The translations under genes and the position numbers were made by a program. The notes beneath the pieces are model-generated. The model ran no database searches. It saw only the letters and a list, made by a program, of their open reading frames with translations, and was not told the DNA's origin. This document shows positions 15,065-42,542 of a stretch of DNA of 64,000 nucleotides, piece after piece. This DNA is from Rhododendron vialii (lineage: Eukaryota > Streptophyta > Magnoliopsida > Ericales > Ericaceae), in the NCBI RefSeq assembly GCF_030253575.1, contig NC_080563.1, positions 36,069,001 through 36,133,000 of the forward strand. Reading direction: 5' to 3'. Position 1 is the stretch's first letter; every line of letters begins with the position of its first letter.

Positions 15065-15240
15065 CCGTTGGGAACCACTACCGAGTGCAATGGATTGTCT
15101 ACCGCTCCCTTCCTTTAAGGAGACGGAGGTTCGAGCCCCTCCGTGCACGGTTTGAAATGAAGGTTATGGATAGTCCCAATACTCATTGTACTAACCTAAC
15201 AAATCTCGCTAACTATACCGTTTGGTTAAAAAAAAAAAAA
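15065..15240 (+). mobile_element. tRNA-derived SINE with poly(A) tail, upstream of COX6b
   Basis: A-box-like TGGATTGTCTACCGCTC and B-box GGTTCGAGCCCC are followed by a short body and a terminal A run at 15228-15240. A tRNA gene is rejected because the stems do not pair around these boxes. Confidence 0.6.
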
Positions 15241-15321
15241 GGGGAGGGGAAAATGACGGAGTCCAAACTTTGATTAGCCTTTGACTCTTGCCGCTCACCA
15301 CTGCAGTGGGGGTCGCCGTAA

Positions 15322-15331
15322 AACCTAACAC

Positions 15332-15358
<27 letters not shown>
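15322..15358 (+). repeat. (CT)n tract in the COX6b leader
   Basis: CT dinucleotides occur within about 90 bp of the COX6b start codon. Pyrimidine-rich leaders of this kind are common in plant housekeeping genes. Confidence 0.8.
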
Positions 15359-15362
<4 letters not shown>

Positions 15363-15410
15363 CTGTTGTTGGCCGCCTCTCCCAGCTTAAATCTTTCTCT
15401 CCTGTCATTC

Positions 15411-18400
15411 ATGGCGGAAGCCGATTCCGCAAAAACCTTAACCTTATCCGAGGTACTATACCTACATTTACCTACATTTTTCTGTATTCATATACTCCTT
15501 CTGTACTCACTTACCAATTGGAATTTATTTATTTATGATAAATAAAAAAGGAATTCGTTTCCGTATCTGTTCTTGTCGTATTTATTATTATGCTCGTGGT
15601 TCATTGTTTGTAATTGTGAGTATTTCCTGCTTGTTTGAGTGCATTTCAAATTACTTCGAAATTGAGGATCAAACTTGGCTCTTCCTTTCGATCGGCTTTT
15701 ACTTGAATGGATTGGGCTGCTGTAGATACGTTGATTAAATTGAACCCGAAGAAGGCACTTAGATTTCTGGAATTTTGACAAGACATTTAACAGCCTAAAA
15801 GTTGTACATTAGGTGTTAAAACCTAATAAAAGATGTCGGAGTATTGAGATTTTAGACAATACAGAACATTTTATACACCTACAAGGAATGAGAGACATTT
15901 GAGTAATATTTGATTCAGTTTAGAAGAATGCAATGTCAATGATAGCTTTTGGTAATTTGAGGGTGTCAATTCCGTTAGAGGTTGCACACAGGCCTGGTAT
16001 TAGTTTATATTTGAGTTTTACACTACCTTATTCTCCTAAAAAATTATCTCTCTGGACAGTTAGCAGCATCTCAAATAAGATACCCTCCTAATTGTGGTGG
16101 TTCGGTAAAGAAATCGAGCCAATTTGTACCATGAAAATTTTGTGATCATGGGGGCCAATATTTATATAGCCCTAGCTCACTCTCAAATAGCTCCATATTC
16201 TGGAAGTAAACCCATTGCATTTTTAGGAGTGTTAAAGTATTAAAACGTTGAAAGTGATTCAGGTTCCTAGGAGGAATCTATAAAGGCAAGTTAACTAGTT
16301 ACAGCTATGGTTGCTCCCCGTGGTTTAATTTCTGGGATCTCCCACCGTCTATGGAAGTATATGGGGTCTATTGCATTGAGATTCTGCGGAAGCTGGCTTG
16401 AATTTGGAGGTTTGTATGCTAATGGTTGAGGGGAATTTTTGTCTTTGAGGCTTGCTCATGTATTTATAGAACTGTTTTTGACAACAGACTAGGTTGTTGA
16501 TCTTTTTTTCCTATATTTCTTTCTCCTATCTTGCTTTTCTATATATTCCTTGTCCTTTGAGTGTCCAGCGTATCTGGACCTTGTTTAGTTATTCAAAGTG
16601 TTACCGCTTTGCTTAAATTTTGGGGAAATATGTTTCGCAATCATGTCATATACTCCCAATTCTTTTTAATCTATCTCCTGTTTGATTAGCTCTATCTTGT
16701 GTAGGCTTACAAATGCTGTTGGGCCCCTCCCTCTGATTAATCCGTTGGTTTAGGCAGTCCCTTTGCTTTTATTGCAAATAGCTTCTGTCTAGGTTTCTGC
16801 TTAGTTCTTATTTAAATTCTTGCACGGAAAACTGCACATTCATTAAGACTGCTCGCATCTCCTGTATTATCTGAATTTTGCAGCTCAAATAAATACTGCC
16901 TAGTGGCTCTCGTCAATTATGTTAGGTTATTAGAACCCAGTCCTGTCGTCTAAGATGGTGCTGATACCGACTGGCAGCTGTGGTTAGCTGACGCTAACAA
17001 GATGTTTACGCTAACGAGGTCTCTTCGTCTTGGTCTAAGTTCAATCGTGTGCATGTATTGAACTTTATCTTGTACATACCCATATACAGTGTGATAACAT
17101 GAGATGACCCTGTGCCTCTCAGCACGTGCTCTTTCATCTTTTCCTGTACGTTATCAGTAGTGGTTGCTCGTGGTAAAACCTTGTCTTTTGATGTTCTGAA
17201 TTGCAGGAGTATATGTTGAAGGAGAAGGAAGAGAAGCTGGATATGGTTACAAAGCCTGCAGAAGAATCTGAGATGAAGAACACTGACAGTGCCGCCGCTG
17301 AAGAAGTGTCCAGTTCAATAACTGATGAAACCCCTGTTGTTGGCAGTAGTAACGATGTTGACTCTGCCGCTGCTGATGAAAGCAGTGCAGAATCTAGTGC
17401 TGCAGCTGAAGAAAGCAATGAAACCACTCCTAGTGCAGGGGAGGGTGACAGTGAAGCCACAGAGGCTGCTGCTGACAATAGCAGTGGAAATGCTGAACAA
17501 GAAGACTCTAGGGATCAAGAAGGTGAAGAGACACCGGAGATTAAGGTAAGCTTGATTGAATCATAATCTTGACTCTTATCCCGTCAGTGTATTCAGTGAC
17601 GGTTGCATGGATGTCTTTCATTGCTGGAAACTTTTATTATTTTGAATATCATGAACAAGATGTACCATAAGACAACGGGTAGAATCAATGCCTTTTACAG
17701 AAGCAACTGAGAAAGGAAGGAGCCGGGTAGAACTATGGCGTACATGAATTTTTGGGTTGAGTAGTAAATAGTTTCTTGGTCTTCTGTTGGGTTGAAGTAT
17801 TTGTAGTACTGAAAGTCAAGGTATCTTTTTTCTCTGAGCCTATATAAAAGACCCACTACGTACGAGTATTCTTTATTTTTTATGATGGTCAAAGTGTGGG
17901 AAACTTTGCTACATAATCTCTTTATTCCCACTTCAAGTTGTCCAAGTGACCTACCTCTCCTATATGTGGAGCACTATTTTCTTCTCCAGTTCGCCTTATG
18001 TTTCTCTGTTCCTTGTGTATTTTGTTGTTATCCACCAGCTTGAGACAGCACCAGCAGATTTCCGTTTCCCAACTACAAATCAATCTAGGCATTGCTTTAC
18101 CCGATACATCGAGTATCATCGGTGAGTCAATCGAAATCCTATATACCTGAAAGTTTGTGTTTCTGAACTTGGGCACTGTTCCTTTTCCTCATAGCTATTT
18201 TCTTGGTCTCTCAGTTGTGTAGCTGCAAAAGGGGAAGGTGCTCCTGAATGCGACAAGTTTGCAAAATACTATCGCTCTCTTTGCCCTGGTGAATGGGTAC
18301 GTACCTTATGTGCTTTTGCATGCCCTTAAGACCTTCTGTGTTGGAATTGTTTCTACCATCTTGCCAATTGATAGGACATTTAACTTGCATCTGCTCCACT

Positions 18401-18706
18401 CATTTTATTTTGAAAACGGGCAATTGATTCGGCTGTGATATATTACTTTTTTGGGAGCATAAAGGTGAACTTCATTACTAAATATTGAAGGAACAAGAAT
18501 TAAAGATTCAAATTAACAACCCCATTAAAAGCATCAGGAAGGTTAACTTGAACAGCCAGAGCTAGAAACAAGTCAGTAAACAATGGTCACAATACTATGT
18601 AAAAGTCGATGAAAGTACTACTTGACTTCATTATATGGCTTTCCTAACGCAGGTAGATAGATGGAACGAGCAGAGGGAGAATGGTACCTTTCCAGGTCCA
18701 CTGTAG
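15411..18706 (+). CDS. COX6b-1: Cytochrome c oxidase subunit 6b-1 (COX6b, plant long form)
   Basis: COX6b is a small intermembrane-space subunit of respiratory complex IV that bridges the two halves of the dimer. Exons are 15411-15452, 17207-17545, 18039-18121, 18215-18296 and 18653-18706, all GT-AG, giving 199 aa. Exons 1 and 2 encode the acidic, Ser/Ala/Glu-rich extension found in plant COX6b-1. Exons 3-5 encode the conserved core (LETAPADFRFPTTNQSRHCF and CVAAKGEGAPECDKFAKYYR, ending RWNEQRENGTFPGPL). The CHCH fold is visible: C-x9-C (HCFTRYIEYHRC) and C-x10-C (ECDKFAKYYRSLC). The start at 15411 follows a CT-rich leader. Intron 1 is long (1754 bp). All exons are intact. Confidence 0.97.
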
Positions 18707-20190
18707 AGGGTGCCTGCTGAAGAAAGTATATCTATGGTATTCAGATTTCTTGGATCTGTCAGATGAATTTCACAAAATGAGAAGCTCAATAATTTCCGGC
18801 AAACCTCTATTTAAAGTGGTTATTTATTTTTTCCGACTTTTCTTGGAACTAGTTTTGAGTACAGAAACACAAATGTTGCACTCGTGACGAAGATGGAACT
18901 CTCTTTCCATCAGTCTTTTAAAGTTCGATTTGTTGTGAAAGTTGTGACGACGACATGTCACCGAGAAGCAAATACGTAATCAGTGTCCTACATTTTCTAT
19001 TCTTCACGTAATAAGAAGTTATTGCCGGCGGGATTATCATAGTCTGGTTTTAATTAGCTTGAGAAGTGGATGTGTGGTGTGTTGAATGACGATGTAGACG
19101 CGATGGTGGTATCTTACTTCATGAGTTACCTGGTAGGAAAGTGATGGTTTCAATGCCCGTCTTTGTGACCGTTTCCCTCCCCTGTTTAGGGTGATCCCTT
19201 GTTCTCTGTATCTTGTTTCAGCTGGTTTCCGCATTTGTAATGCATTGGAGTTCCCGTTTTTACAAAAAAAAAAAAATGCCCCGAATCAAATCATTGGCCC
19301 TGCCAAAAAGTCTTATAAATTCTGAATAGAAAATAAATTACTACTTTCTAATTGGAATTTAATCATGCAATTTTATGGCATCTAGGAGGAGCATTTTCAG
19401 TGAAATTTAAACTCTGACACATATTGAAGTTAAATTTGAAGTCTCAACAAACCAAAATTTGAGATTTTGTTACAAAAGTAATTTCACAGTTGCACAAAGA
19501 AATATAAATTTTTACCAAATTGCCCGCGTTTTTTGTTCTCCACCATAGATAATCCACATTATTATTATTTTTCTGATATCAGCAAGTTCCATCACTTCCC
19601 TTAATAGAATGTTCGATTCATATCATGTGAACTACGCTAGGAGTAATTATTCAACGCTCCTGAAGTATAACAAGGCATTGCCTACATGGTACTTTCAATC
19701 ATTTACGTTGCGATAAACTATGCGGTAGAGACATTATCATTCACTTTAGTTAGGTGGTTGGGAGACAAGGAACGACCCACATTGTGTGGTGGCAAACTTT
19801 TATTCGTAGGCCAATTGGCATTACGCTAGTGCTTAAATCTGTAGAAAAAGAGAACAGAGGCCAACCACATAAGCCTAAACGTAGCATACAATTCCATGGG
19901 GCATTGACGAGTTACATCCTGGATTTAATTACCCATAACCACATAAACGAAGTTGAAAGGAAAAAAACCACCCACACAACAGAAAAAAATGTAGAAATAC
20001 TGTCAAAAACATCAGATAGAGAAAACCCAAATTTTACTTCATAACACCACAATTTTACTTACTACTACTAATAACAATCATCCACCACCATACTACTACT
20101 TACTTTCAAAGCATCTAAACAAACCCTAAATCTACTTATGACTACTTCACTAGATTGGCCTCACAAAGCACCCAACCATTTCGGAAAAAA
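18707..20190. other. COX6b 3' region and intergenic DNA
   Basis: The COX6b 3'UTR probably ends in the first several hundred bases. The end of the H3 gene A 3'UTR is at 20040-20190, where ACTTCATAACACCAC and short ACT repeats match the 3' flank of gene B at 36150-36310. I see no other gene. Confidence 0.5.
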
Positions 20191-33118
<12,928 letters not shown>

Positions 33119-33585
33119 CTGAAAATTCTGTTTTTCCATTAAATAAACAAACAAACAAACCACCAAACAGAATTCATGTCATAAAACAGAGCCACCTTAA
33201 GTCATCCTAAGGCCCCGTTCCGCTAATTGTAAAATAGCTACTAGTTATTTTTTTTTGGAAAAATGACAGCCAAGGAAGTGTTTAGATAATTAATATCCGC
33301 TAACGATATTTTTAGCATTAACAAATGTTCTTAGCATGATTAAACATTCGTTGGCTGCCATAAAACAGAGGTAACTTATAAGTCATCCTAAGGCCCGTTC
33401 TGCTAACTGTAAAATAGCTATTTATTTTTTTGAACTGAAGATGATGTATTGTAAGAGAATGACCTGTCTCGTTAAACAGGAAATAAATACTTAAAAAATA
33501 AGAACTTTAGCAGAACGGGGCTTAAACGGAGGGAAAATTTGAGCTCTAATGCAAAAAAGGTTTAGCAAATTATGAAATTTGATAC
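33119..33585 (-). other. Leader intron of H3 gene A, with a MITE and a local duplication
   Basis: The 5'UTR intron runs from donor AAG|GTATC at 33585 to an acceptor TTTTCAG directly before the ATG. A leader intron is typical of plant replacement (H3.3) genes. It contains a short MITE at about 33391-33522 (GGCCCGTTCTGCTAA ... inverted, flanked by TAA) whose orthologous copy sits in gene B at 37858-37988. A second copy of its left part lies at 33183-33260. Confidence 0.7.
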
Positions 33586-33724
33586 CTTGTGTTGGAAGAA
33601 TTGAAGGAACTCGAGAAAGAAAGAGCGAGAATGTTGCTGCTTCTTTTTTTTTTTTTTTCCCGAGAAACAAACAGAAGGAAGGAAGGAAGAGTGATTATGA
33701 AGAAGGTGGTAAGATTAGTGGCAG

Positions 33725-33733
33725 TATTTATAG
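33725..33733 (-). promoter_or_regulatory. TATA box, H3 gene A
   Basis: CTATAAATA on the minus strand lies about 20 bp below the GC-rich CCGCCCCTAACCGCCTCAT-like element shared by all five H3 promoters. Confidence 0.7.
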
Positions 33734-33836
33734 GCTTCGTATGAGGCGGTTAGGGGCGGGTTTTTTTCCAGTTAACGTTGTGGTTGAATCGTACAGCCAG
33801 TAATGATTTACTTTGTGTTTCCTTGGTTTTAATTTG

Positions 33837-34226
33837 CAGAAATGATACACCCACCGAACCACACCCACCGCGCTGCCCACCGCACACTCGCCGGGCCCAC
33901 TCCGGCCACCGGACGGTCGATCCGAACCGTCCAAAAATTCTAAAAAAAAAAACCGAGTGGGTTCGCGCGAGAATTAACGGCATCCGACATGTGTAAGTGC
34001 TCGATCTGAACTTCCATTTTTTAATGGCTCGGATCATCTGATTTTTGGAAGTTCAGATCGAGCACTTACACATGTCGGATGCCGTTAATTCTCGCGTAGA
34101 CCCACTCGGTTTTTTTTTTAGAATTTTTGGACGGTTCGGATCGACCGTCCGATAGCCGGAATGGGTCCGGCGAGTGTGCGGTGGGCGGCGCGGTGGGTGA
34201 GGGTTCGGTGGGTGTATCATCTCTCT
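33837..34226. mobile_element. Hairpin MITE, Mutator-like, 9-bp target duplication, in the H3 gene A promoter
   Basis: The two arms (about 33841-34020 and 34045-34222) are near-perfect inverted repeats beginning ATGATACACCCACCG. The element is flanked by TTTAATTTG on both sides (33828-33836 and 34227-34235). The promoter of gene B (around 38286-38310) has the undisturbed site, TTTAATTTGACGGTTTGG. The 9-bp duplication fits a Mutator-type transposition. Confidence 0.85.
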
Positions 34227-34235
34227 TTAATTTGA

Positions 34236-34750
34236 CGGTTTGGATGTGTTCCATTAAGTTATTAGAGGATTGTGACACTAAAATTCTTGCTTTCTATTGG
34301 TCCATAATTGTGCGTTTCTAGGTAATGTATTTTGGTTTCAACTAAAATAACATTAATCGCTCATATTTTTTCAAAAGTGGTGGAGTCAATGTCGATCGTA
34401 GGGTTGACCATTATTCTTGATGTGTTTAATTTTCTGTAGCTTTATTCAACAGCTCGAATTTGCTATTTGAGGTAACTTGCAGATCGTGACACCAAAACTC
34501 TTACTTTCTATTGGTCCATAAGCATGCATTTGTATTTCTCTCTTCTTTATTATCTTAATTAAATTACCATAGATCACTCCTAATTTATAAAGTGATCCGA
34601 GTAAATCGTACGGTCAATAATTGTTTTCGATGTGCTTTCTGAAGCTTGGTTTATCGGTTTGGATGGTGCTTTCAGAGGACAATTACGGATCATGAGCCTA
34701 AAACACTCAGCTTTTTATAGGTCCAGAAGACTCAATACAAAACTCAGAGG
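34236..34750 (-). promoter_or_regulatory. H3 promoter module array upstream of gene A (three modules)
   Basis: Three degenerate modules of about 210 bp are present. Two contain GCTTGGATGTG-like, GATCGTGACACC-like and CTATTGGTCC (inverted CCAAT) segments, at about 34240-34320 and 34440-34530. A weaker third lies at 34645-34725. The same array precedes the other H3 genes. Confidence 0.6.
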
Positions 34751-36313
34751 CCAAAATAATCAAGTATTTGTATATAGCTTTTATCATAATATCATCAACT
34801 AATCCAATCTCCTAACATCCGGAGCAATAGTATGGTCCAAAGTAGTTTATAATGTGTCTTCTCCAACTTGATTTTTTGACGACCCAGATGTCCTTTCTGT
34901 TACGAAAAAAATCTAGGATCACAACTCGGGAAGCAATGGATAAAGGGCGGAGGTGCGGCGGTGAGGAGAGGGCCCTAACGGTGAAAGAGGTAAAGGGGTG
35001 GAGAGGTGAGAATTCGAGCGGTGGAGATCGGAGAAAAGGAAAAGAGAAATATTAGAATCTCACAAAAGAGATAGACAACCCTCACATTGCTCACAAAGGA
35101 GGGAGAAGATCAGTAAGGGGAGGGAGCTATTCAAAGCTGCCCATGCTGTCATAAAATCAAGTTTTTTTTTTTCTAATGTTAAAAAAATTTAACATAAATG
35201 TTCTCATCTTCTTCCTCGTACTACTTCCTTGAATCTAACTAATACTCCTATATGAAAGTTTTAATTTGATTAGTTTATAATATATTAATCAAATAGTAGA
35301 GTCTCTCTATAAAAAAAATTATGTTGATCAGGCATCGATAACTGAGTGATTAGAGAACATTATTCTTGTGAAAATGCAATGTTCTAAAAATCGCTAGGTG
35401 CTAGTCGGGCGGTCGGCTACCTTCGAGGCCTGGTAATCGGCGCATAGTAATTAATAATCGACGATTAATAGGTGCATGGCAATTAGTCAAATTCAGCCGG
35501 ATAGACCTCCCAAGCGATTAATCGCCGATTAATTCAGATTTTTAGAACACTGTTAAAATGAAAGTGAAAATTTATATTTATATTTGCCTTCATAATATAT
35601 TATAGTATTCGATTATGAATTGCTTCATAAAATGAATTTTGATTTGGATGTATTACTTGTCAAACTCTAGAATATGAATGGCTTGGATCTAATTTTTGGA
35701 TCGGAATGAAACGCATATTAAGGGCATGGTAGGACCTGTTGTCCTTAAGTCAAAACTCTGTTAATATGGATGAAAGACATGACTATGCGCAAAAGTCCAC
35801 AAATCAAAGGGTAGTTAAGTGCAACAAATTGAACGTTAGGGGATGCATCCGCATATAACCTAAACTACTTGAGTATAAATGAAGTTCACTCCCAACTACA
35901 TATGACATTATAGAGAAGAGAAAATCTTCTTTACCGCTCTTCCGTAAAGAAAAAGTTACGGAGCTCAATTGCAACCATCCAAAGTATTTTTGGATGATCC
36001 AGATTGAAAACCAATTATGATCGGTAATAATTGATTGTAATTAACTTTTCTCTGAAGAAGTTATATTAAAATCTGGACCGTCCAAAACCAAAATAGACGC
36101 ACAAGATTGAACATCACCATGGTAATAGAGTACTTTTGCATCAATCCATACTTCATAACACCACATTTTTACTTACTAATAACAACCATCCACCACCACC
36201 ACCACCACTACTGCTAACAAAGCAACTAAACAAACCCTTAATCTACTTTAGTATTGTACTACTACTTCACTAGATTTGCCTCACAGAGACCCCAACCATT
36301 TCAGAAAAACTAA
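34751..36313. other. Intergenic between H3 genes A and B, with one hAT MITE
   Basis: No gene is seen. The 3'UTR of gene B occupies the last 200 bp or so (ACTTCATAACACCAC, CCACCACCACC). One MITE is annotated separately. Confidence 0.5.
35377..35552. mobile_element. Short hAT-like MITE
   Basis: The terminal repeats are CAATGTTCTAAAAATC and its near complement GATTTTTAGAACACTG. Flanking 8-mers TGAAAATG and TTAAAATG differ at one base, consistent with a hAT 8-bp target duplication. The body has repeated ATTAATCG/CGATTAAT segments. Confidence 0.65.
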
Positions 36314-37770
<1,457 letters not shown>

Positions 37771-38052
37771 CTGAAAATTCTGCTTTTTCCATTAAACAAA
37801 CAAACCACCAAACAGAATTCATGTCATAAAACTTAGCCAGCCTTATAAGTCAACCTAAGGCCCCGTTCCGCTAACTGTAAAACAACTATTTATTTTTTTA
37901 ACCAAAGTCATATATTGTGAGAGAGTGATCTGTTTCGTAAAACAGAAAATAAGTATTTAAGTAATAAGAACCATAGCGGAACGAGGTCTAAACAAAGGGA
38001 AAATTTGAGCTCTAATGCAAAAAAAGGTTTAGCAAATTGTGAAATTTGATAC
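37771..38052 (-). other. Leader intron of H3 gene B
   Basis: Donor CTAG|GTATC at 38052 and acceptor TTTTCAG next to the ATG. It contains the MITE (37858-37988) also found in gene A's leader intron, so the insertion predates the A/B duplication. Confidence 0.65.
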
Positions 38053-38199
38053 CTAGGGGTGTTGTGTTGGAAGATTAGAAGGAACTCGAGAAAGAAAGAG
38101 CGAGAAAATTGCTTCTTTTTTTCCCGAGAAACAAACGGAAGGAAGGAAGGAAGAGTGATTATGAAGAAGGTGGTGAGATTAGTGGGACGTTGGTGACTC

Positions 38200-38208
38200 T
38201 ATTTATAG
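38200..38208 (-). promoter_or_regulatory. TATA box, H3 gene B
   Basis: CTATAAATA on the minus strand, with the conserved GC-rich element above it at about 38218-38240. Only one CCAAT module (38297-38385) survives upstream before homology to the other promoters stops. Confidence 0.7.
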
Positions 38209-38624
38209 GTTTCTTATGAGGCGGTTAGGGGCGGGGTTTCCTTTAATGTGGTAAACAATCGTGCGGCCTGCAATTATTTATTTTGTGTTTTCTTGGTTTT
38301 AATTTGACGGTTTGGATGTGTTCTATTAAGTAATTAGAGGATTACGACACTAAAATTCTTGCTTTCTATTGGTTCATAATTGTGCCTCTACCGCCCCCGC
38401 GATTCTACCTGATCGATGTAGAGATATACCAATCATAAATGGTAAACAAGGAAATAAAATTGGTGAAATTTGGTTATTCTGAATTTTTAAAATTTTGAAA
38501 TCCTCTTTTGTAATTATCTCTAATAATTATTGTGATTGAATTTCACTAAATTAGGAAATTGTTGAATCCCACTAATTAAGGAAGACAATATAGAGTGCAA
38601 TACACACACATATGAATATTTTAT

Positions 38625-39518
38625 GGGCAAATTTTCATAGTCGTCTCTCTAGTTTTACGGTTTTCTCAATTTCGTCCCTCTAGTTTCAATTGCTACCAAA
38701 TAAACCCTGCAGTTTCTTTTACATTTCAAATTGGTAAAATCGTTAACACCATTAATGAAACTAACGGAAAAATATGATTAAAAAATTAAGTACTCCAATT
38801 TTCAATCTGGTTGAACTGATGCGAAGATCTTTTTTTTTTTTGGATCATTTTATCCTAGATGGTCGCAATAATTTTTGGCTCCAAAGCCTTTCAACGAGCA
38901 CCCAAAGACTCTTTATTTAGTTTCAGGGCTCTCTTAGGATGCTTATTGAAAGGCCTTAGAGCCAAAAATCCATTATGACCATTAAAGATAAAAAGATCAG
39001 AAAAATAGGATTTTCTCAACAGTTCAAACAGATTAAAAATTGGAACATTTAATTTTTTAACTATATTTTTTAATATATAAACGGTGTAAAAAAATAAGTG
39101 TTCCAATTTTCAATCCGATTAAACCGGTGAGAAGATCTTATTTTTTTGATTATTTTATCTTAAATGGTCATAATGGATTTTTGGCTTTAAGACTTTTCAA
39201 TGAGCACCCTAAGAGAACCCTAAAACTAAATAAGGAGTCTTCGGGTACTCGTTGAAAGGCCTTAAAGCCAAAAATTCATTACGACCATCTAGGATAAAAT
39301 GATAAAAAAAATAAGATCTTCGCACCGGTTTAATCGGATTGAAAATTGGAGCACCTAATTTTTTAATCATATTTTTCTGTTAGTTCATTAACGTTGTTAA
39401 CGATTTTACCAATTTGGAACGTAAAATAAAGTATAGGGTTTATTTGGTAGCAATTGAAACTAGACGGACGAAATTGAGACAACCATAAAACTAGATGGAC
39501 GACTACGAAAATTTGCCC
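38625..39518. mobile_element. Mutator-like MITE (894 bp) with four alternating internal modules
   Basis: The long terminal inverted repeats start GGGCAAATTTTCATAGTCG and end CGACTACGAAAATTTGCCC. The flanks are ATATTTTAT and TTATTTTAT, a 9-bp duplication with one mismatch. The interior repeats a GGTGAGAAGATCTTA ... TGGTCATAAT module four times in alternating orientation, as in 6979-7857. There is no transposase. Confidence 0.8.
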
Positions 39519-39527
39519 TTATTTTAT

Positions 39528-40521
39528 TAAAACGGTAAGATAGGTAATCCACAATTTAAAAGGATGAAAACATAACCCTAAAAAGTGAACGGGATAAATA
39601 CTTACGTGAGATAGCTTATTGAGAAGAATATTTAAAAACTACCATGTTTCTTTGTTCTTTTGTGGGTTATAAAAGCTATAATAGGCATATAAGAAAAGCA
39701 CTCACTTGAAAGTTTATCTCAAATTGAAACAAATGTACCCTCATATTTAAAAAAACGTGATTGAGCTTGGTTTATATTTTTTTTAAATGAGTTTGAACAA
39801 GTTAAAAGCCGAGCCGAGCTCGAACTATTTGGTTCGTTTAGCGGTCCTAAGTAAAAGCATTGCTTTTTATAGGCCAAACAAACAAAAAGGAATTTAGAAA
39901 TCTTTTAGTAGCAGATTTGCTTCCTTGCGCGCATGGTAAAAAGAGAGAGGTTGTTTTTGTCTGGTACTTAATTCCCCTAATGTGTATTTATTCATTAATT
40001 GATGTACACTACGATTTCAACCATCTTTTTCATGGCTAGCTGCAGCTTGCTTTGTGATTCACCATAAAACACATTAAAAAAAAAACTTGGAAGGAAGAAT
40101 TAAACTACCAAACACACCTGCACACAAAAACAAAACTGAAAGTATTTCGCACCAGAGTAATAGAGTACTTTGATCAATCCACACTTCATAGCATCACAAC
40201 TTTATTAAACAAATGCAATCACTAAAAGAGTACAATCACAAAGATGGGAGAGGATCAAAAGACACATAGGAGAATAACAGTATTATTTTCCCAAGTCTGA
40301 GTTTTACATTCAGAGGCCTGTCCTTTTTATAGACCAAAAGAGAAGGATCTATACAGAGCATACGACAAGCACTAACATTATGCAGCCCCTAAATCTTCCA
40401 TAGGCTACCATAATCAAGAAGTACTACTAGCTTCTGTTTTTTTTTTTTGGTTTTGCAATCACCTACTACTATATGCTACTAGATTTGCTTCACACAGCAG
40501 CCCCCCACCATTTAAGAAAAA
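39528..40521. other. Intergenic and 3' region of H3 gene C
   Basis: No gene is visible. The last 350 bp or so probably contain the 3'UTR of gene C. Confidence 0.5.
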
Positions 40522-41548
<1,027 letters not shown>

Positions 41549-41644
41549 CTGAAAATTTTGCTTCCTTTTTTCCCGAGAAACAAACAGAAGGAAGGAAGAT
41601 TGATTATGAAGAAGGTGGTGAGATTAGTGGGACGTTGGTGACTC

Positions 41645-41653
41645 TATTTATAG
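41645..41653 (-). promoter_or_regulatory. TATA box, H3 gene C
   Basis: CTATAAATA on the minus strand about 100 bp upstream of the ATG, under the conserved GC-rich element at about 41664-41685. Confidence 0.7.
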
Positions 41654-41754
41654 GTTCCTTGATGAGGCGGTTAGGGGGCGGGGTTTTTTTTCAGTTAACG
41701 TGGTGGTTGAATCGTACGGCCAGTAATTATTTACTTTGTGTTTTCTTGGTTTTA

Positions 41755-42470
41755 ATTTGACGGTTTGGATGTGTTCTACTGAGTAATTAGAGGATCGTGA
41801 CACTAAAATTCTTGCTTTCTATTGTTCCATAATTGTGCGTTTCTAGGTAATGTGTTTTGGTTTCAACTAAAATAATATCCATCGCTACTTTTTTTTCCAA
41901 AGTAATTGAGTCAATGTCGATCGTAGGGCTGACCATTATTTTTGATGTGTTTTCTTTAGCTTTGTTTAATGGCTTGGATGTGTTTTTCTAAGGTAACTTG
42001 TGGATCGTGACACCAAAACTCTCGCTTTTTATTGGTCCATAATTGTGTGTTTCAAGGTAATGTATTTTGGTGTCAACTTAAATAATTTTAATCTCTCATA
42101 TATTTTCAAATGTATTGGAGTCAATGTCAATCACAGGGCTGACCATTATTTTTTATGTGTGTTTTTTATTTTATTTTAATATAGCTTTATTTAACGGCTT
42201 GGATGTGCTTTTTGGGGTAACTTGCGGATCGTGACACCAAGACTCTCGCTTTCTATTTGTCCATAAGCATGCATTTACATTTCATTTTTCTGTGACCTGA
42301 GTGAATTGTAGGGCACTAAATTGTACCGTCAATGCGGATCAAAAAAATTGTACTGTCAATGATTGTTCTGATGTGCTTTGTCAAGGTGTTTTAACGGTTA
42401 TGATGTGCTTTCCAAAGCAAAATGTGGATTACGAGTCCAAAACACTCGCTTTTAATTGGTCCATATTATA
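41755..42470 (-). promoter_or_regulatory. H3 promoter module array upstream of gene C (four modules)
   Basis: Four degenerate tandem modules of about 210-230 bp are present. Their inverted CCAAT segments are near 41818, 42028, 42252 and 42455. Most have GGCTTGGATGTGCTTTT and GCGGATCGTGACACC-like parts. GCGGATC resembles the plant histone octamer CGCGGATC. This is the best preserved array in the window. Confidence 0.65.
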
Positions 42471-42542
42471 GACCAAATGAAGGGATCCACAAATTAATCA
42501 GACTACTTGCAAATGAATTTATGTATGTATATCAGTGTATAG

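Noticed and set aside
15085-15160. Possible tRNA gene with a GGTTCGAGCCCC B box
   Set aside because: The acceptor and anticodon stems do not pair, and a poly(A) tail follows, so a SINE fits better.
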